The notes under the pieces were generated by a model. It did not search any database and was not told the origin of the DNA. It worked only from the letters and a program-made list of their open reading frames with translations. Source: CAG-873 sp910578365 (lineage in GTDB: Bacteria > Bacteroidota > Bacteroidia > Bacteroidales > Muribaculaceae). From it: a DNA stretch of 64,000 nt. Below are positions 25,482 to 34,139 of this stretch, piece by piece. A program made the position numbers and the translations under genes. The stretch's first letter is position 1. Every line of letters starts with the position of its first letter. The stretch lies in contig OX620685.1 in assembly GCA_951635545.1 (NCBI GenBank), positions 2,418,001 to 2,482,000 on the forward strand, in the 5' to 3' direction.

Positions 25482-25542
25482 GATTCGAACCGGGGACACA
25501 CGGATTTTCAGTCCGATGCTCTACCAACTGAGCTATGGCACC
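25470..25542 (-). tRNA. tRNA-Phe (GAA)
   Basis: A 73-base cloverleaf on the minus strand: acceptor GGTGCCA/TGGCACC, D arm GCTC-AGTTGGTA-GAGC, anticodon stem TCGGA/TCCGT (last pair A-T next to the loop CTGAAAA, anticodon GAA), T loop TTCGAAT, discriminator A, no encoded CCA. The T stem CCCGG/CCTGG has one C-U mismatch (positions 51-63). Position 63 lies in the segment shared with the mobile-element junction, so the 3' end may be element-derived. It is the integration target of the two stacked elements. Confidence 0.93.
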
Positions 25543-25742
25543 TTTTGCAAGGGGTTTCCCGTGTTTTGCGATGCAAAGTTAGGGACTTTTTTTGAGGTAT
25601 CCAAATTTTTTTGAAACTTTTTTTGAATTTTTTTTGCCGTTTTTTGCTATCATGTTTATAGTGTGGCGATTAGTGGTGCGGGAGATGTGCGCTGTATTTT
25701 TTCGCGGATGGGTGTTGTTGCTTTGGTATATGATGCGTGTGG

Positions 25743-26180
25743 CTATGGCAGGTATTGGCTGATGTCTTTTCCGTAGCGCTGTAGCTCGCGTACCATGCTT
25801 GATGATATCATGGCCAGATGGGGTTCGGCGGGAAGTATTATGGTGTCGAGGCCGCTTATGCTGCGGTTTATGTCGGCGAGGTCGCGTTCGTATTCGAAGT
25901 CTTTTACGGAGCGGGCTCCACGCAATAGTATGCCGGCGCCGTGTTGTTGTGCGGCGTCGGTGGTAAGGGTTGTGTAGGATATGACTTGTACTCGTGGTTC
26001 GTGGCGGTATATGCGGCGTATTGTGTCGAGGCGTTGTTGAGTGTCGGTTGTGCCGATTTTGTTGCAGTTGATGCCTACGGCTATTATTACTCCGTCGGGG
26101 AATATGTGCAGGGCGCGGCGCACTATTGAGTCGTGGCCTATGGTAAAGGGGTCGAATGACCCGGCGAAGAGTGCTTTCAT
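25743..26180 (-). CDS. coaD: Phosphopantetheine adenylyltransferase
   Basis: 145 residues. It catalyses the penultimate CoA step: 4'-phosphopantetheine plus ATP to dephospho-CoA. The nucleotidyltransferase signature GSFDPFTIGHDSIVRRA is at residues 6-22, and ISSSMVREL near the C-terminus matches the ISSTxVRE segment. It overlaps the upstream parE by four bases (ATGA), so it is probably cotranscribed. Length is slightly shorter than the E. coli enzyme (about 159). Confidence 0.95.
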   Translation of the reverse strand: MKALFAGSFDPFTIGHDSIVRRALHIFPDGVIIAVGINCNKIGTTDTQQRLDTIRRIYRHEPRVQVISYTTLTTDAAQQHGAGILLRGARSVKDFEYERDLADINRSISGLDTIILPAEPHLAMISSSMVRELQRYGKDISQYLP

Positions 26181-28150
26181 TGGTCGATGCGTTCGAGCAT
26201 TTGGGTGTCGTCTTCTACTACGAGGTTTTCGATGATGAATTGTTGGCGTTCCATGGTGTTTTTGCCCATGTAGAATTCGAGCAGTTCTTTTACGCCGTCT
26301 TCTTTACGCAGGGTTACGCGGTCGAGGCGCATGTCGGGGCCGATGAATCCGCGGAATTCTTCGGGTGATATTTCGCCGAGTCCTTTGAATCGGGTTATTT
26401 CGGCTTTGTCGCCGAGGCGTTCGATTGCTGCTGTTCGTTCTTCGTCGGTGTAGCAGTAGTATGTTTCGTTATCGTCGGTTTTGCGTGTTTTGCCGGCGCG
26501 TCGTGCTTTGTTTTTGTTGCGTACGCGGAATAGTGGTGTCTGGAGTATGTAGACGTGACCTTTTTTTATGAGGTCGGGGAAGAATTGCAGGAAGAAGCTT
26601 ATCATCAGCAGGCGTATGTGCATGCCGTCGACGTCGGCGTCGGTTGCTATGATTACGTTGTTGTATCGTAGTCCGTCGATGCCGTCTTCGATGTTGAGTG
26701 CTGCCATCAGGAGGTTGAATTCTTCGTTTTTGTAGAGTATTTCCTGTGTGACGCCGTATGTGTTGAGTGGTTTGCCTCGGAGCATGAATACTGCTTGTGT
26801 CTGGACGTCGCGTATTTTGGTGATGGAGCCTCCGGCGGAGTCGCCCTCGGTGATGAATATTGATGATTGCAGTTTTTTTTCGTCGTCGCCTTTGGTGTCG
26901 TTGAGGTGTATTCTGCAGTCGAGGAGTTTGCGGTTGTGCAGGTTGACTTTTTTGGCCATTTCGCGTGCTTTTTTTGCTACTCCGGCCATGGCTTTGCGTG
27001 AGCGTTCGCTGTCTTGTACTTTTTTGAGTATTATGTCGGCTACGTCGAGGTTTCGGTGCAGGTAGTTGTCGAGGTCGTTTTTTACGAAGTCGCCTATGAA
27101 TTTGGCTACTGTTGGGCCGTTGGGGCCTATGTCGCGCGATCCGAGGCGTGTTTTGGTCTGTGATTCGAATACCGGTTCTTCGACTTTGATTGCTACTGCG
27201 GCTACGATGCCGTTGCGTATGTCGGAGTATTCGAAGTTTCGGCCGAACATTTCTTTGATTGTCCGGGATACTGCTTCTTTGAATGCGCTCAGGTGTGTTC
27301 CGCCTTGTGTGGTATGCTGTCCGTTGACGAATGAGTAGTATTCTTCGCCGTACTGGTTGGCATGGGTTATGGCTATTTCGATGTCGTCGCCTTTGAGGTG
27401 TATTATGGGGTAGAGTGGTTCGTCGGTAAGGTTTTCTTTAAGCAGGTCGAGCAGGCCGTGTCGCGATATGAATCGTTTGCCGTTGTAGTTTATTACCAGG
27501 CCGGTGTTCAGGAAGGTGTAGTTCTTGAGCATGGCCACGATGAATTCGTCGCGAAAGCTGTAGTCGCGGAATATGGTGGGGTCGGGTGTGAAGTTTACTT
27601 CGGTGCCGTTGGGGGCGTCGGTGGCTGTGAGTTCTGATTCGTTTATGAGTTTGCCGTGCTCGAATTGGGCTGTTTTTTTCCGGCCGTCGCGTATGGCTGA
27701 TATTACAAAGCTGTCGCTCAGCGCGTTCACCGCTTTTAAGCCCACGCCGTTCAGACCCACCGATTTTTTGAATGCGGCGCTGTCGTACTTGCCGCCGGTG
27801 TTCATTTTCGACGTAACATCTACCAGCTTGCCCAGGGGTATGCCGCGTCCGTAGTCGCGTATGGTCACTGTGCCGTCGGCTATTTCTATGTCGATGCTGC
27901 GCCCGAAGCCCATCATGTATTCATCGATGGCGTTGTCGAGTACTTCTTTGAGCAGTACGTATATGCCGTCGTCGCTGGTGGACCCGTCGCCGAGTTTGCC
28001 TATATACATGCCGGGTCGGCGGCGTATGTGTTCTCTCCAGTCGAGCGTGGTTATGTTGTCCTCGGTATAATTGGCCGGAGCGGAGCTGCGGTTGGAATTT
28101 TCTTCGCCCGTTTCCGGGGACAGGTTGTCGGTATCGAATAAGTCTGACAT
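26177..28150 (-). CDS. parE: DNA topoisomerase IV subunit B (type IIA topoisomerase ATPase)
   Basis: 657 residues. GHKL ATPase domain at the N-terminus (RRRPGMYIG, EVLDNAIDEYM, GRGIPLG, GLNGVGLKAVNAL), then the transducer, and a TOPRIM domain with EGDSAGGS (about 430) and TDADVDGMHI (about 500). It pairs with ParC to decatenate chromosomes. ParC is not next to it here. A PLNTYGVTQE segment fits the ParE-like rather than the GyrB-like subgroup, though the distinction is not certain. The promoter box TAACTTTG lies at 28172-28179 on the minus strand, 21 bases before the start. coaD follows with a 4-bp overlap. Confidence 0.92.
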   Translation of the reverse strand: MSDLFDTDNLSPETGEENSNRSSAPANYTEDNITTLDWREHIRRRPGMYIGKLGDGSTSDDGIYVLLKEVLDNAIDEYMMGFGRSIDIEIADGTVTIRDYGRGIPLGKLVDVTSKMNTGGKYDSAAFKKSVGLNGVGLKAVNALSDSFVISAIRDGRKKTAQFEHGKLINESELTATDAPNGTEVNFTPDPTIFRDYSFRDEFIVAMLKNYTFLNTGLVINYNGKRFISRHGLLDLLKENLTDEPLYPIIHLKGDDIEIAITHANQYGEEYYSFVNGQHTTQGGTHLSAFKEAVSRTIKEMFGRNFEYSDIRNGIVAAVAIKVEEPVFESQTKTRLGSRDIGPNGPTVAKFIGDFVKNDLDNYLHRNLDVADIILKKVQDSERSRKAMAGVAKKAREMAKKVNLHNRKLLDCRIHLNDTKGDDEKKLQSSIFITEGDSAGGSITKIRDVQTQAVFMLRGKPLNTYGVTQEILYKNEEFNLLMAALNIEDGIDGLRYNNVIIATDADVDGMHIRLLMISFFLQFFPDLIKKGHVYILQTPLFRVRNKNKARRAGKTRKTDDNETYYCYTDEERTAAIERLGDKAEITRFKGLGEISPEEFRGFIGPDMRLDRVTLRKEDGVKELLEFYMGKNTMERQQFIIENLVVEDDTQMLERIDQ

Positions 28151-28171
28151 GGCGTTGTAATGAATTCTCTA

Positions 28172-28210
28172 CAAAGTTACGTAAAAAATTCGATTTTTTA
28201 TGTACCTTTG
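28172..28210. promoter_or_regulatory. Divergent promoters for parE and the glycosyltransferase operon
   Basis: The -7 box TAACTTTG on the minus strand (28172-28179) serves parE; TACCTTTG on the plus strand (28203-28210) serves the glycosyltransferase operon. The plus-strand start of transcription would fall within a few bases of ATG 28214, implying a nearly leaderless message. Confidence 0.5.
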
Positions 28211-28213
28211 TAT

Positions 28214-29143
28214 ATGAATTGTTCGAAGGCTCTGATCAGTATCGTGATTCCGGTGTACAACCGCGCTGCAGTGGTGACGCGGACTCTCGATTCTGTGTTT
28301 GCCCAGACCGCCCGTCCGCTGCAGCTTATTCTGGTTGACAACGCCTCGACCGACGGCAGCGCCGAGCTGTTGCGGCAGTGGGCCGCAACGCACGATTCGT
28401 CGGACTTTGGCGTACGTTTGCTATCGGAGCCTCAGCCCGGGGCCGCACGTGCCCGCAACTGTGGGCTCAGGGCTGTCGATACTCCGTGGACTATGTTTTT
28501 CGACTCTGACGACCTGATGCGCCCGGGCCATGTCGACAGGGTTCTCCGGGCCATTGAACGCTGTCCGCAGGCCGATATTTTCGGCTGGGATGTGATAGCC
28601 TACGATGCCGCAGGCCATGCCCGCAAGCTCTTGTTCGAACCTGCCGGCGCAGCCTGGCACAACCTCATGCACGGCATGCTGGCCACACAGCGCTATTGTG
28701 CACGTACTGAGTTGTTTCGCCGCGCCGGTGGCTGGTGCGACAGCCTGGCTACATGGGACGATATAGAACTGGGCACCCGCCTGCTGTGCCTCGGCCCGCG
28801 GGTGGTCAGACTCGGGGGCGAGCCTACCGTCGAGGTGTATTACAGTGACGAGTCGGTCACCGGGCCAGGTTATGCCGCATCGATGCAGAAATCGCTTGCC
28901 GCTCTTGGGGAGATTGCCCGTAATTATGGCCGTCTGGGCCCGCTGAGCCATGTGCGCCTGAAGCAGGCTATCCTTGCCGCCGACTGTGTGCGCGAAGGCC
29001 GTACCGATGCCCGCTCACTGCTCGACGAGGCGCTCCGGGCCGACTCACGGAGGCTCAACCGCCTTGCCTACCGCCTTGCCTACCGTTATCGTCTGGCAGG
29101 AGGCCGCGGTGCGGCCCGACTGTTCAAACCCTTGCTGAGATGA
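28214..29143 (+). CDS. Family 2 glycosyltransferase
   Basis: 309 residues from ATG 28214, chosen because the GT-A fold begins at once (ISIVIPVYNRAAVVTRTLDSV) and the promoter box lies at 28203-28210; an upstream ATG at 28160 is less likely. The metal-binding DxD is in TMFFDSDDLMRPGH (about 97-110) and a probable acceptor-site WDDIELGTRLL at about 195. It transfers a sugar from a nucleotide donor at the cytoplasmic membrane face, probably for a surface polysaccharide. It overlaps the next gene (ATGA at 29140). Confidence 0.9.
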   Translation: MNCSKALISIVIPVYNRAAVVTRTLDSVFAQTARPLQLILVDNASTDGSAELLRQWAATHDSSDFGVRLLSEPQPGAARARNCGLRAVDTPWTMFFDSDDLMRPGHVDRVLRAIERCPQADIFGWDVIAYDAAGHARKLLFEPAGAAWHNLMHGMLATQRYCARTELFRRAGGWCDSLATWDDIELGTRLLCLGPRVVRLGGEPTVEVYYSDESVTGPGYAASMQKSLAALGEIARNYGRLGPLSHVRLKQAILAADCVREGRTDARSLLDEALRADSRRLNRLAYRLAYRYRLAGGRGAARLFKPLLR

Positions 29144-29949
29144 ATACTCCACGATTGCAGATATTAATCAGTACCTTTGCCGCCGACGGTCTGCACCGTG
29201 TGGCCGCAATGAACCTGCCGGAGCTTGACGGCATAGGCTACATTGTGTCGTGTCAGGACCCGGAGCGTACCGTTTCCGCCCCCGCGGCCATACTGCCACC
29301 GCGTCGCGATTTGAAGCTGTACATGCACAGCGACCGCGGACTCGGACTTAACCGCAGCCATGCCCTCGGACATGCCGAAGCCGAGTTCGTGCTCCTGGCC
29401 GATGACGACCTGCAGTACAGCGCCGACGGACTGGCCCGGGCCTTGCAGGCGATGGAGGAACATCCGGACACGGATATTTTCGCCTTCCGCTACAGCGGCG
29501 CCGACAACAAGCTGTACCCGCCGGACATGCACGACCTGTCAAAACCATTCAAAGGATATAACTTCACCTCGTTCGAACTTGCTTTCCGGCTGAAAGCGAT
29601 CCGTGACAGAAAGCTCGATTTCAGTCCGCTCACCGGTGTGGGTGCGCCATATCTCACGGCTGCTGAAGAAAGCATATTTGCCGAGCGCTGTCTGCAGCAG
29701 GGGCTTCGGGGGCTGTTCATACCCTTGACTATAGTGTGTCACCCCGGTCTTACCACCGGCTACCGACTTGCCTCAAGTGCCGGCTTTGTGCGCAGCACAG
29801 CGGCATATATTTATGTAAAATACGGCATAGTCAGCGGCGTGGCCCGCTGTCTGCTGCTGGCAGCCAGGGTGCCGCTGCCGTACCCCAGGGCCCTTGTCTA
29901 CGCCTTGCAGGGCATGGCATATGCCGTGAAACACCGCAGGGAATTATGA
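29140..29949 (+). CDS. Glycosyltransferase (GT2-like)
   Basis: 269 residues. The N-terminal nucleotide-binding region is LQILISTFAADGLHRVA, the segment RGLGLNRSHALGHAEAEFVLLADDDLQYS (about 66-94) holds the DDD metal site, and TGVGAPYLTAAEES occurs at about 165-180. A C-terminal hydrophobic stretch may contact the membrane. It is related to but distinct from the gene before it. Overlaps of four bases with both neighbours show a tightly coupled three-gene operon for one glycan; the acceptor is unknown. Confidence 0.82.
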   Translation: MNTPRLQILISTFAADGLHRVAAMNLPELDGIGYIVSCQDPERTVSAPAAILPPRRDLKLYMHSDRGLGLNRSHALGHAEAEFVLLADDDLQYSADGLARALQAMEEHPDTDIFAFRYSGADNKLYPPDMHDLSKPFKGYNFTSFELAFRLKAIRDRKLDFSPLTGVGAPYLTAAEESIFAERCLQQGLRGLFIPLTIVCHPGLTTGYRLASSAGFVRSTAAYIYVKYGIVSGVARCLLLAARVPLPYPRALVYALQGMAYAVKHRREL

Positions 29950-31073
29950 AAATACTGCTGATAGGTGATTTCAGTAATTATCACCGGGCGCTCAGCGACG
30001 GTCTTCGTCAGCTGGGCCATGACGTCACCGTGGCGTCTTCCGGCACACAGTGGCTCAATACAGAGCGTGATGTCGATTTGCGCCGCCGCGGCGGCAAGCT
30101 GGGCGGGGCACTGCTGTATGCACGCCTCAACAGTACTCTGTTGCCGCGGCTGAGCGGCTACGATGTGGTGCAGATTTGCTCTCCATTGTTTGTTGAGCTG
30201 AGGCCCGCGCGCGTAAGCCGCGTGTTCGACATGCTGAAGTGCCGCAACGGCCATCTGTTTCTAACGGCATTGTCTACCGACAGTCATCTGGTGGAGCGCC
30301 TCAGCGGACCGAATCCGCCGTTGCGCTATAGCGAGTGGCAGGTCGAAGGCTGTCCGACTCCTTTTGCACTTTCGGATGTGAATATGCGTCGTGAATGGCT
30401 CGCGCCGGAGATGGTGGAGCACGACCGGCATATTTACGCGAATGTCGACGGCACCGTTACGGCGTTATATGAATATCATAAGATAATTGAAGATGCTTTT
30501 TCGGCCGACCGGCTGGCCTATGCCGGCATACCTATTGACTTGCAGAAGATACAGCCCGCTGCCATGCCCGGCCTCGGGCAGGCTGACCCTGTACGGATAA
30601 TGGTGGCATACCCCAAGGCGCGTATGGTTGAGAAAGGCGCCGACCGACTTGTGGCTATGGCGCGTGAACTCGAGCGCCGGCATCCGGGGAGGATTATAGT
30701 CGATGAGGTTACGCAACTGCCTTATTCGCAGTTTGTGGAGCGTATAAAGCAGAGTCATATAATAGTCGACCAGCTATATAGCTATACGCCCGGCACCACG
30801 GCACTGCTGGCAATGGCCATGGGCCGTGTGACAGTGAGCGGCGGCGAGGAGGAGTATTACGATTTCATAGGCGAGCGCAGTCTGCGCCCTATAATCAACA
30901 CCGACCCGGCTGACATCGGCGAAACCATGTGCCGCGTCGAAGCTGTGGCTCTCGACCGGGAACGCCTCATGGCCATGGCGGCGGAAGGCCCCGAGTTTGT
31001 AAGGCGCCACAACGATTCGGTCGAGGTTGCCCGCCGCTTCCAGCGGTTCTGGGAGAAGCGTATAAACTTCTGA
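29946..31073 (+). CDS. Glycosyltransferase (GT4-like, GT-B fold)
   Basis: 375 residues from ATG 29946, which overlaps the previous stop. The start MKILLIGDFSNYHRALSDGL fits a GT-B N-terminal Rossmann domain. The C-terminal domain has RIMVAYPKARMVEKGADRL and a donor-binding region VDQLYSYTPGTTALLAMAMGR, then GGEEEYYDF (about 300). The usual GT4 E-x7-E is not clean, so the family assignment is tentative. A longer frame from 29736 overlaps the preceding gene extensively and is rejected. Confidence 0.78.
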   Translation: MKILLIGDFSNYHRALSDGLRQLGHDVTVASSGTQWLNTERDVDLRRRGGKLGGALLYARLNSTLLPRLSGYDVVQICSPLFVELRPARVSRVFDMLKCRNGHLFLTALSTDSHLVERLSGPNPPLRYSEWQVEGCPTPFALSDVNMRREWLAPEMVEHDRHIYANVDGTVTALYEYHKIIEDAFSADRLAYAGIPIDLQKIQPAAMPGLGQADPVRIMVAYPKARMVEKGADRLVAMARELERRHPGRIIVDEVTQLPYSQFVERIKQSHIIVDQLYSYTPGTTALLAMAMGRVTVSGGEEEYYDFIGERSLRPIINTDPADIGETMCRVEAVALDRERLMAMAAEGPEFVRRHNDSVEVARRFQRFWEKRINF

Positions 31074-31075
31074 TT

Positions 31076-31645
31076 TTAAATCAGTCCGATATGCCGGAAC
31101 ATTTCGGCATAGTAAGCGGCTTTTTTCTCCAGTGCCAGCGGATAAGCCCGGCTGGTAGATGGCATGCGCCAAATTTCGAGCGAGCCGTCGGCGATGGTCA
31201 CCATCTCGCCCATGCGTGGCAGCGGTGTGCCGGTAAGGCAGGCCACGACTCCGGCGGCTTTTTCGCCTGTGGTGACTACCGTGTGGCACGATGGCATCTG
31301 CGACAGCAGGTCGGACAGAGGCACCGGCTCGACTATGTCGAGAAATTTATCGGAGGCGTTGTCTTTCAGGCGTCGTACTTTGCGTGCGGTATCGTTGAGT
31401 GCGATTCCTTTTTCGACAAGCAGCCGTTTGATATCGTCGAGGCGGAAGCAGCGTGCCTGCCGGTCGTATAGCGCGTCGCGTCCGCCAAGAAAAATCAGCC
31501 CCATCATGGGCCAGAAATCGTTGGTTCGGTTGGGGTAATAAAAATTCATGGCCCATCGTTTGGGCTGGGGCGGGAAGGTACCCATTATGAGTACCTTCGC
31601 ACCCTCAGGTATAAACGGGGGCCACGGATGTGATTCGAGTTCCAT
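31076..31645 (-). CDS. Uracil-DNA glycosylase family protein
   Basis: 189 residues of the UDG superfamily that removes damaged or mismatched bases. Motif-like segments are IMGTFPPQPKRWAMNFYYPN (residues 20-39, the water-activating loop region), FWPMMGLIF, and the late MPSTSRAY (intercalation-loop-like). The exact subfamily is not assigned. It is the last gene of the greA-HIT-lipoprotein-UDG run (gaps of 15, 11 and 3 bases) and converges with the glycosyltransferase operon. Confidence 0.8.
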   Translation of the reverse strand: MELESHPWPPFIPEGAKVLIMGTFPPQPKRWAMNFYYPNRTNDFWPMMGLIFLGGRDALYDRQARCFRLDDIKRLLVEKGIALNDTARKVRRLKDNASDKFLDIVEPVPLSDLLSQMPSCHTVVTTGEKAAGVVACLTGTPLPRMGEMVTIADGSLEIWRMPSTSRAYPLALEKKAAYYAEMFRHIGLI

Positions 31646-31648
31646 TTA

Positions 31649-32752
31649 TCAGAAATATCGTGCCATGTCGCTTTCGAGTGTCTGCCAGTCGGTGACACGT
31701 TCGGCCAGGTTGCCTTCGGCATCGAATATATATGTCATGGGCAGTGCGTCTACGTTGTAGCTTATCAGCGGGTTGCCCTGCTTGATGGCTGCGCTCCACA
31801 CGCTTGTCCATGGCAGGTTCTGGGCCAGGCGATGCCACTCGGGTTCGGTGGCGTCGACGCTGACCTGATAAATTTTCAGCCCGCGCTCCTTGTATTTGTC
31901 GTAAACTGTGCGCAGCACCATGGTGTATGCCGGAGCTTGCTCGGCCGAGTATGCGGCAAAACTTAGTATGGCCGGATGTCCGCCGCCTACGAAGTCGGAG
32001 AGTTTGTGTTCTTTGCCATTTATGTCAACCGACTCTATGTCGGCAGGCATATTGGTTACGACTGCGGTAATCTCACGTTCGTATGCCTCGGGGTTGCGGC
32101 GCTTCATTTCCTGAGCCACACGCATTTCGAGGAACTTGGTGCGGGGGTCGTCGGGTCGTTGCTGCCGGAACTTAGTGGCTACGGCGCGCAGAATATTGTA
32201 GTCGAGTTTGCGGCTGTTGATGTCAAAGAGCGCCTTTCCGTCGAAATTGCGGCTAATCAGATAGTATGCCGTCATCACCTCGGGGTCGGCAATGATAAGC
32301 TCATAGAGCTGAATCTTAAGGGTGGAGTCGGCCAAAGCCTTGTCGAGCCCTTTGGCGTTGATGGAGGCATATATTAAAGAGTCGGCACCGGCGATTTTAA
32401 GGGCGGCGGTCGAGCCCTTCATGGAGTATCGGCCTCCGAAATCGTCAGCGTTGGTGCTGATTGAGATATGGTCGAGCGAGTCGACGGGGAAGTATAGCTT
32501 GCGACCGTCAAGGCTCAGACGGTAAAGGTCGGGGTATGCCGCCGCGGAGTCGGCAGTAAAGGCAAACTTGCCTTCGTTGTCCACAGCAATCGAGTCGAGC
32601 ACAATCCACGAACCGCTTACATTCTGTTCGATAGCCAGTTTGCGGCCTTGGGCACCTTCGACAGAGCCTTCGACCTTCCAGCCATCTTTTCCTGCACATG
32701 CGCTCAGGGCTGCGATGCTGCCCATGAGCAGAAGTTTTACGTACGCTTTCAT
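31649..32752 (-). CDS. Thioredoxin-fold lipoprotein with DUF4369-like N-terminus, lacking CxxC
   Basis: 367 residues. A lipoprotein signal is seen at 1-19 (LLLMGSIAALSAC, lipobox ending in Cys 19). Residues 25-130 are the DUF4369-like beta domain common in Bacteroidota thiol-disulfide proteins, followed by helices and a TlpA/AhpC-like thioredoxin fold (about 230-367). The segment that normally reads FWASWCGPC is SFAAYSAEQAP: both redox cysteines are absent. It may therefore bind or sense rather than exchange disulfides. It is located in the periplasm, attached to a membrane. It is cotranscribed with HIT and greA. Confidence 0.82.
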   Translation of the reverse strand: MKAYVKLLLMGSIAALSACAGKDGWKVEGSVEGAQGRKLAIEQNVSGSWIVLDSIAVDNEGKFAFTADSAAAYPDLYRLSLDGRKLYFPVDSLDHISISTNADDFGGRYSMKGSTAALKIAGADSLIYASINAKGLDKALADSTLKIQLYELIIADPEVMTAYYLISRNFDGKALFDINSRKLDYNILRAVATKFRQQRPDDPRTKFLEMRVAQEMKRRNPEAYEREITAVVTNMPADIESVDINGKEHKLSDFVGGGHPAILSFAAYSAEQAPAYTMVLRTVYDKYKERGLKIYQVSVDATEPEWHRLAQNLPWTSVWSAAIKQGNPLISYNVDALPMTYIFDAEGNLAERVTDWQTLESDMARYF

Positions 32753-32763
32753 TGTGGGCCCTG

Positions 32764-33156
32764 TTATTCGAATTCAGCTGCGATTTTGTCGGCAATACTC
32801 TGCATCTGCTCGGCGGGCAGTGGAGTTTTTTTACTGAACTGGAGGTCACCCTCGGAGTTGATGGGAGCCAGGTGAACATGGGTGTGGGGCACTTCCATGC
32901 CCATAACGGCCACTGCTATGCGCTTGCATGGTATGGCCTTTTTCATGGCCTTGGCCACGCGGCGTGCAAAGAGCATCAGTTCGGTATAGTCCTGCTCGTC
33001 AAGGTCGAATATGTAGTCGACTTCTTTGCGCGGGATAACCAGTACGTGGCCCGGAGTCACGGGGTTGATGTCGAGGAAAGCATAGTGCTTTTCGTCGGCT
33101 GCCACACGGTACGAAGGAATTTCGCCGGCGGCAATTTTGGAGAATATGGTTGCCAT
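32764..33156 (-). CDS. HIT-family nucleotide hydrolase/transferase
   Basis: 130 residues. The histidine-triad motif HTHVHLAP lies at about residues 98-105; upstream HVLVIPRKEVDYIFDL (about 37-52) is the usual nucleotide-pocket strand and helix. The family (HinT/Fhit-like) hydrolyses AMP-linked substrates in the cytoplasm. The protein starts MATIFSKIAAGEIPSYRV, the classical start. It sits 15 bases after greA. Confidence 0.93.
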   Translation of the reverse strand: MATIFSKIAAGEIPSYRVAADEKHYAFLDINPVTPGHVLVIPRKEVDYIFDLDEQDYTELMLFARRVAKAMKKAIPCKRIAVAVMGMEVPHTHVHLAPINSEGDLQFSKKTPLPAEQMQSIADKIAAEFE

Positions 33157-33171
33157 TTGTAGAGCGGTTTA

Positions 33172-33642
33172 TCAGAATGAAATTTCCACGATTTCAAATT
33201 TCATCAGGCCGGAGGGTACACGTATTTCCACCACTTCGCCCAGCTTGTGGCCCAGCAGACCCTGGGCAATGGGAGTCGACGAAGCGATTTTCTTTTCCTT
33301 GAGGTTGGCCTCGGAGTCGGCAACAATTGTGTACTCCATAGTCATGCCGTTGGCCACGTTTTTGATTTTTACGCGGTTGAGAATCTGAATCTCGTCGGTG
33401 TTGAGTTTTGAGTCGTCAATGATGCGTGCATTGGCCACGAGGTCTTTGAGCTGCGATATTTTCATTTCGAGCATGCCTTGTGCCTCCTTGGCGGCATCGT
33501 ATTCAGCGTTTTCCGAGAGGTCGCCTTTGTCGCGGGCCTCGGCGATAGCACGTGAAATTTCGGGGCGTTTTACAGATTCGAGATAGGCAATTTCGTCCAT
33601 CTTTTTCTTGTAGCCCTCTTTGGTCATATAAGTGATAGCCAT
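33172..33642 (-). CDS. greA: Transcription elongation factor GreA
   Basis: 156 residues. An N-terminal antiparallel coiled coil (residues 5-75) with acidic tip residues in ARDKGDLSENAEYDAAKE, which enters the RNA polymerase secondary channel to stimulate cleavage of backtracked RNA. The C-terminal FKBP-like domain ends in ISSTPIAQGLLGHKLGEVVEI-type sequence. It is first in the operon; the minus-strand promoter box TAACTTTG is at 33723-33730. Confidence 0.95.
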   Translation of the reverse strand: MAITYMTKEGYKKKMDEIAYLESVKRPEISRAIAEARDKGDLSENAEYDAAKEAQGMLEMKISQLKDLVANARIIDDSKLNTDEIQILNRVKIKNVANGMTMEYTIVADSEANLKEKKIASSTPIAQGLLGHKLGEVVEIRVPSGLMKFEIVEISF

Positions 33643-33827
33643 GATGATTCTGTGTTTTTTTGAGAGATTAAAAAAATAAGCGACTCGGCCATGTCTGGCT
33701 GAGCCCCTCAGAAATTCTGACGCAAAGTTAGCCTAAAAAAGTGAGAGCGCGACGAAAAAGGTGTTAATGTTTATTAAATGCCGCCGTCGCTCCAAGTTAA
33801 GCCGCGGAAACTGATTATTTTTGCAAT

Positions 33828-34139
33828 ATGATTACAGAATTTCTGACAGCCCACGGGCTTATGGGCCTTGCTATCGGCCTGAGTACTTTTTTGATAATAG
33901 GCGTTTTTCATCCTATAGTAATAAAGTGCGAGTATTATTTCGGCGTGAAATGCTGGTGGTGGTTTCTGCTGCTCGGAATCGCTTCGTGCGTCGCCTCGGT
34001 GTGTGTGGCCGATGTGGCGGTATCGACTCTGCTCGGAGTTGTAGCCTTCTCGTCGTTCTGGACTATAAAGGAAATATTCGAGCAGCGCGACCGTGTGCGT
34101 AAAGGCTGGTTCCCGGCTAATCCCAAACGAAAATACTGA
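33828..34139 (+). CDS. Small membrane protein, DUF4491-like
   Basis: 103 residues with three hydrophobic segments (about 10-28, 38-60, 62-82) and a basic C-terminus RDRVRKGWFPANPKRKY, matching the small DUF4491 membrane proteins of Bacteroidota. The function of that family is unknown. The box TATTTTTG (33816-33823) lies five bases before the ATG, suggesting a nearly leaderless transcript. It overlaps the next gene by one base (TGATG). Confidence 0.8.
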   Translation: MITEFLTAHGLMGLAIGLSTFLIIGVFHPIVIKCEYYFGVKCWWWFLLLGIASCVASVCVADVAVSTLLGVVAFSSFWTIKEIFEQRDRVRKGWFPANPKRKY

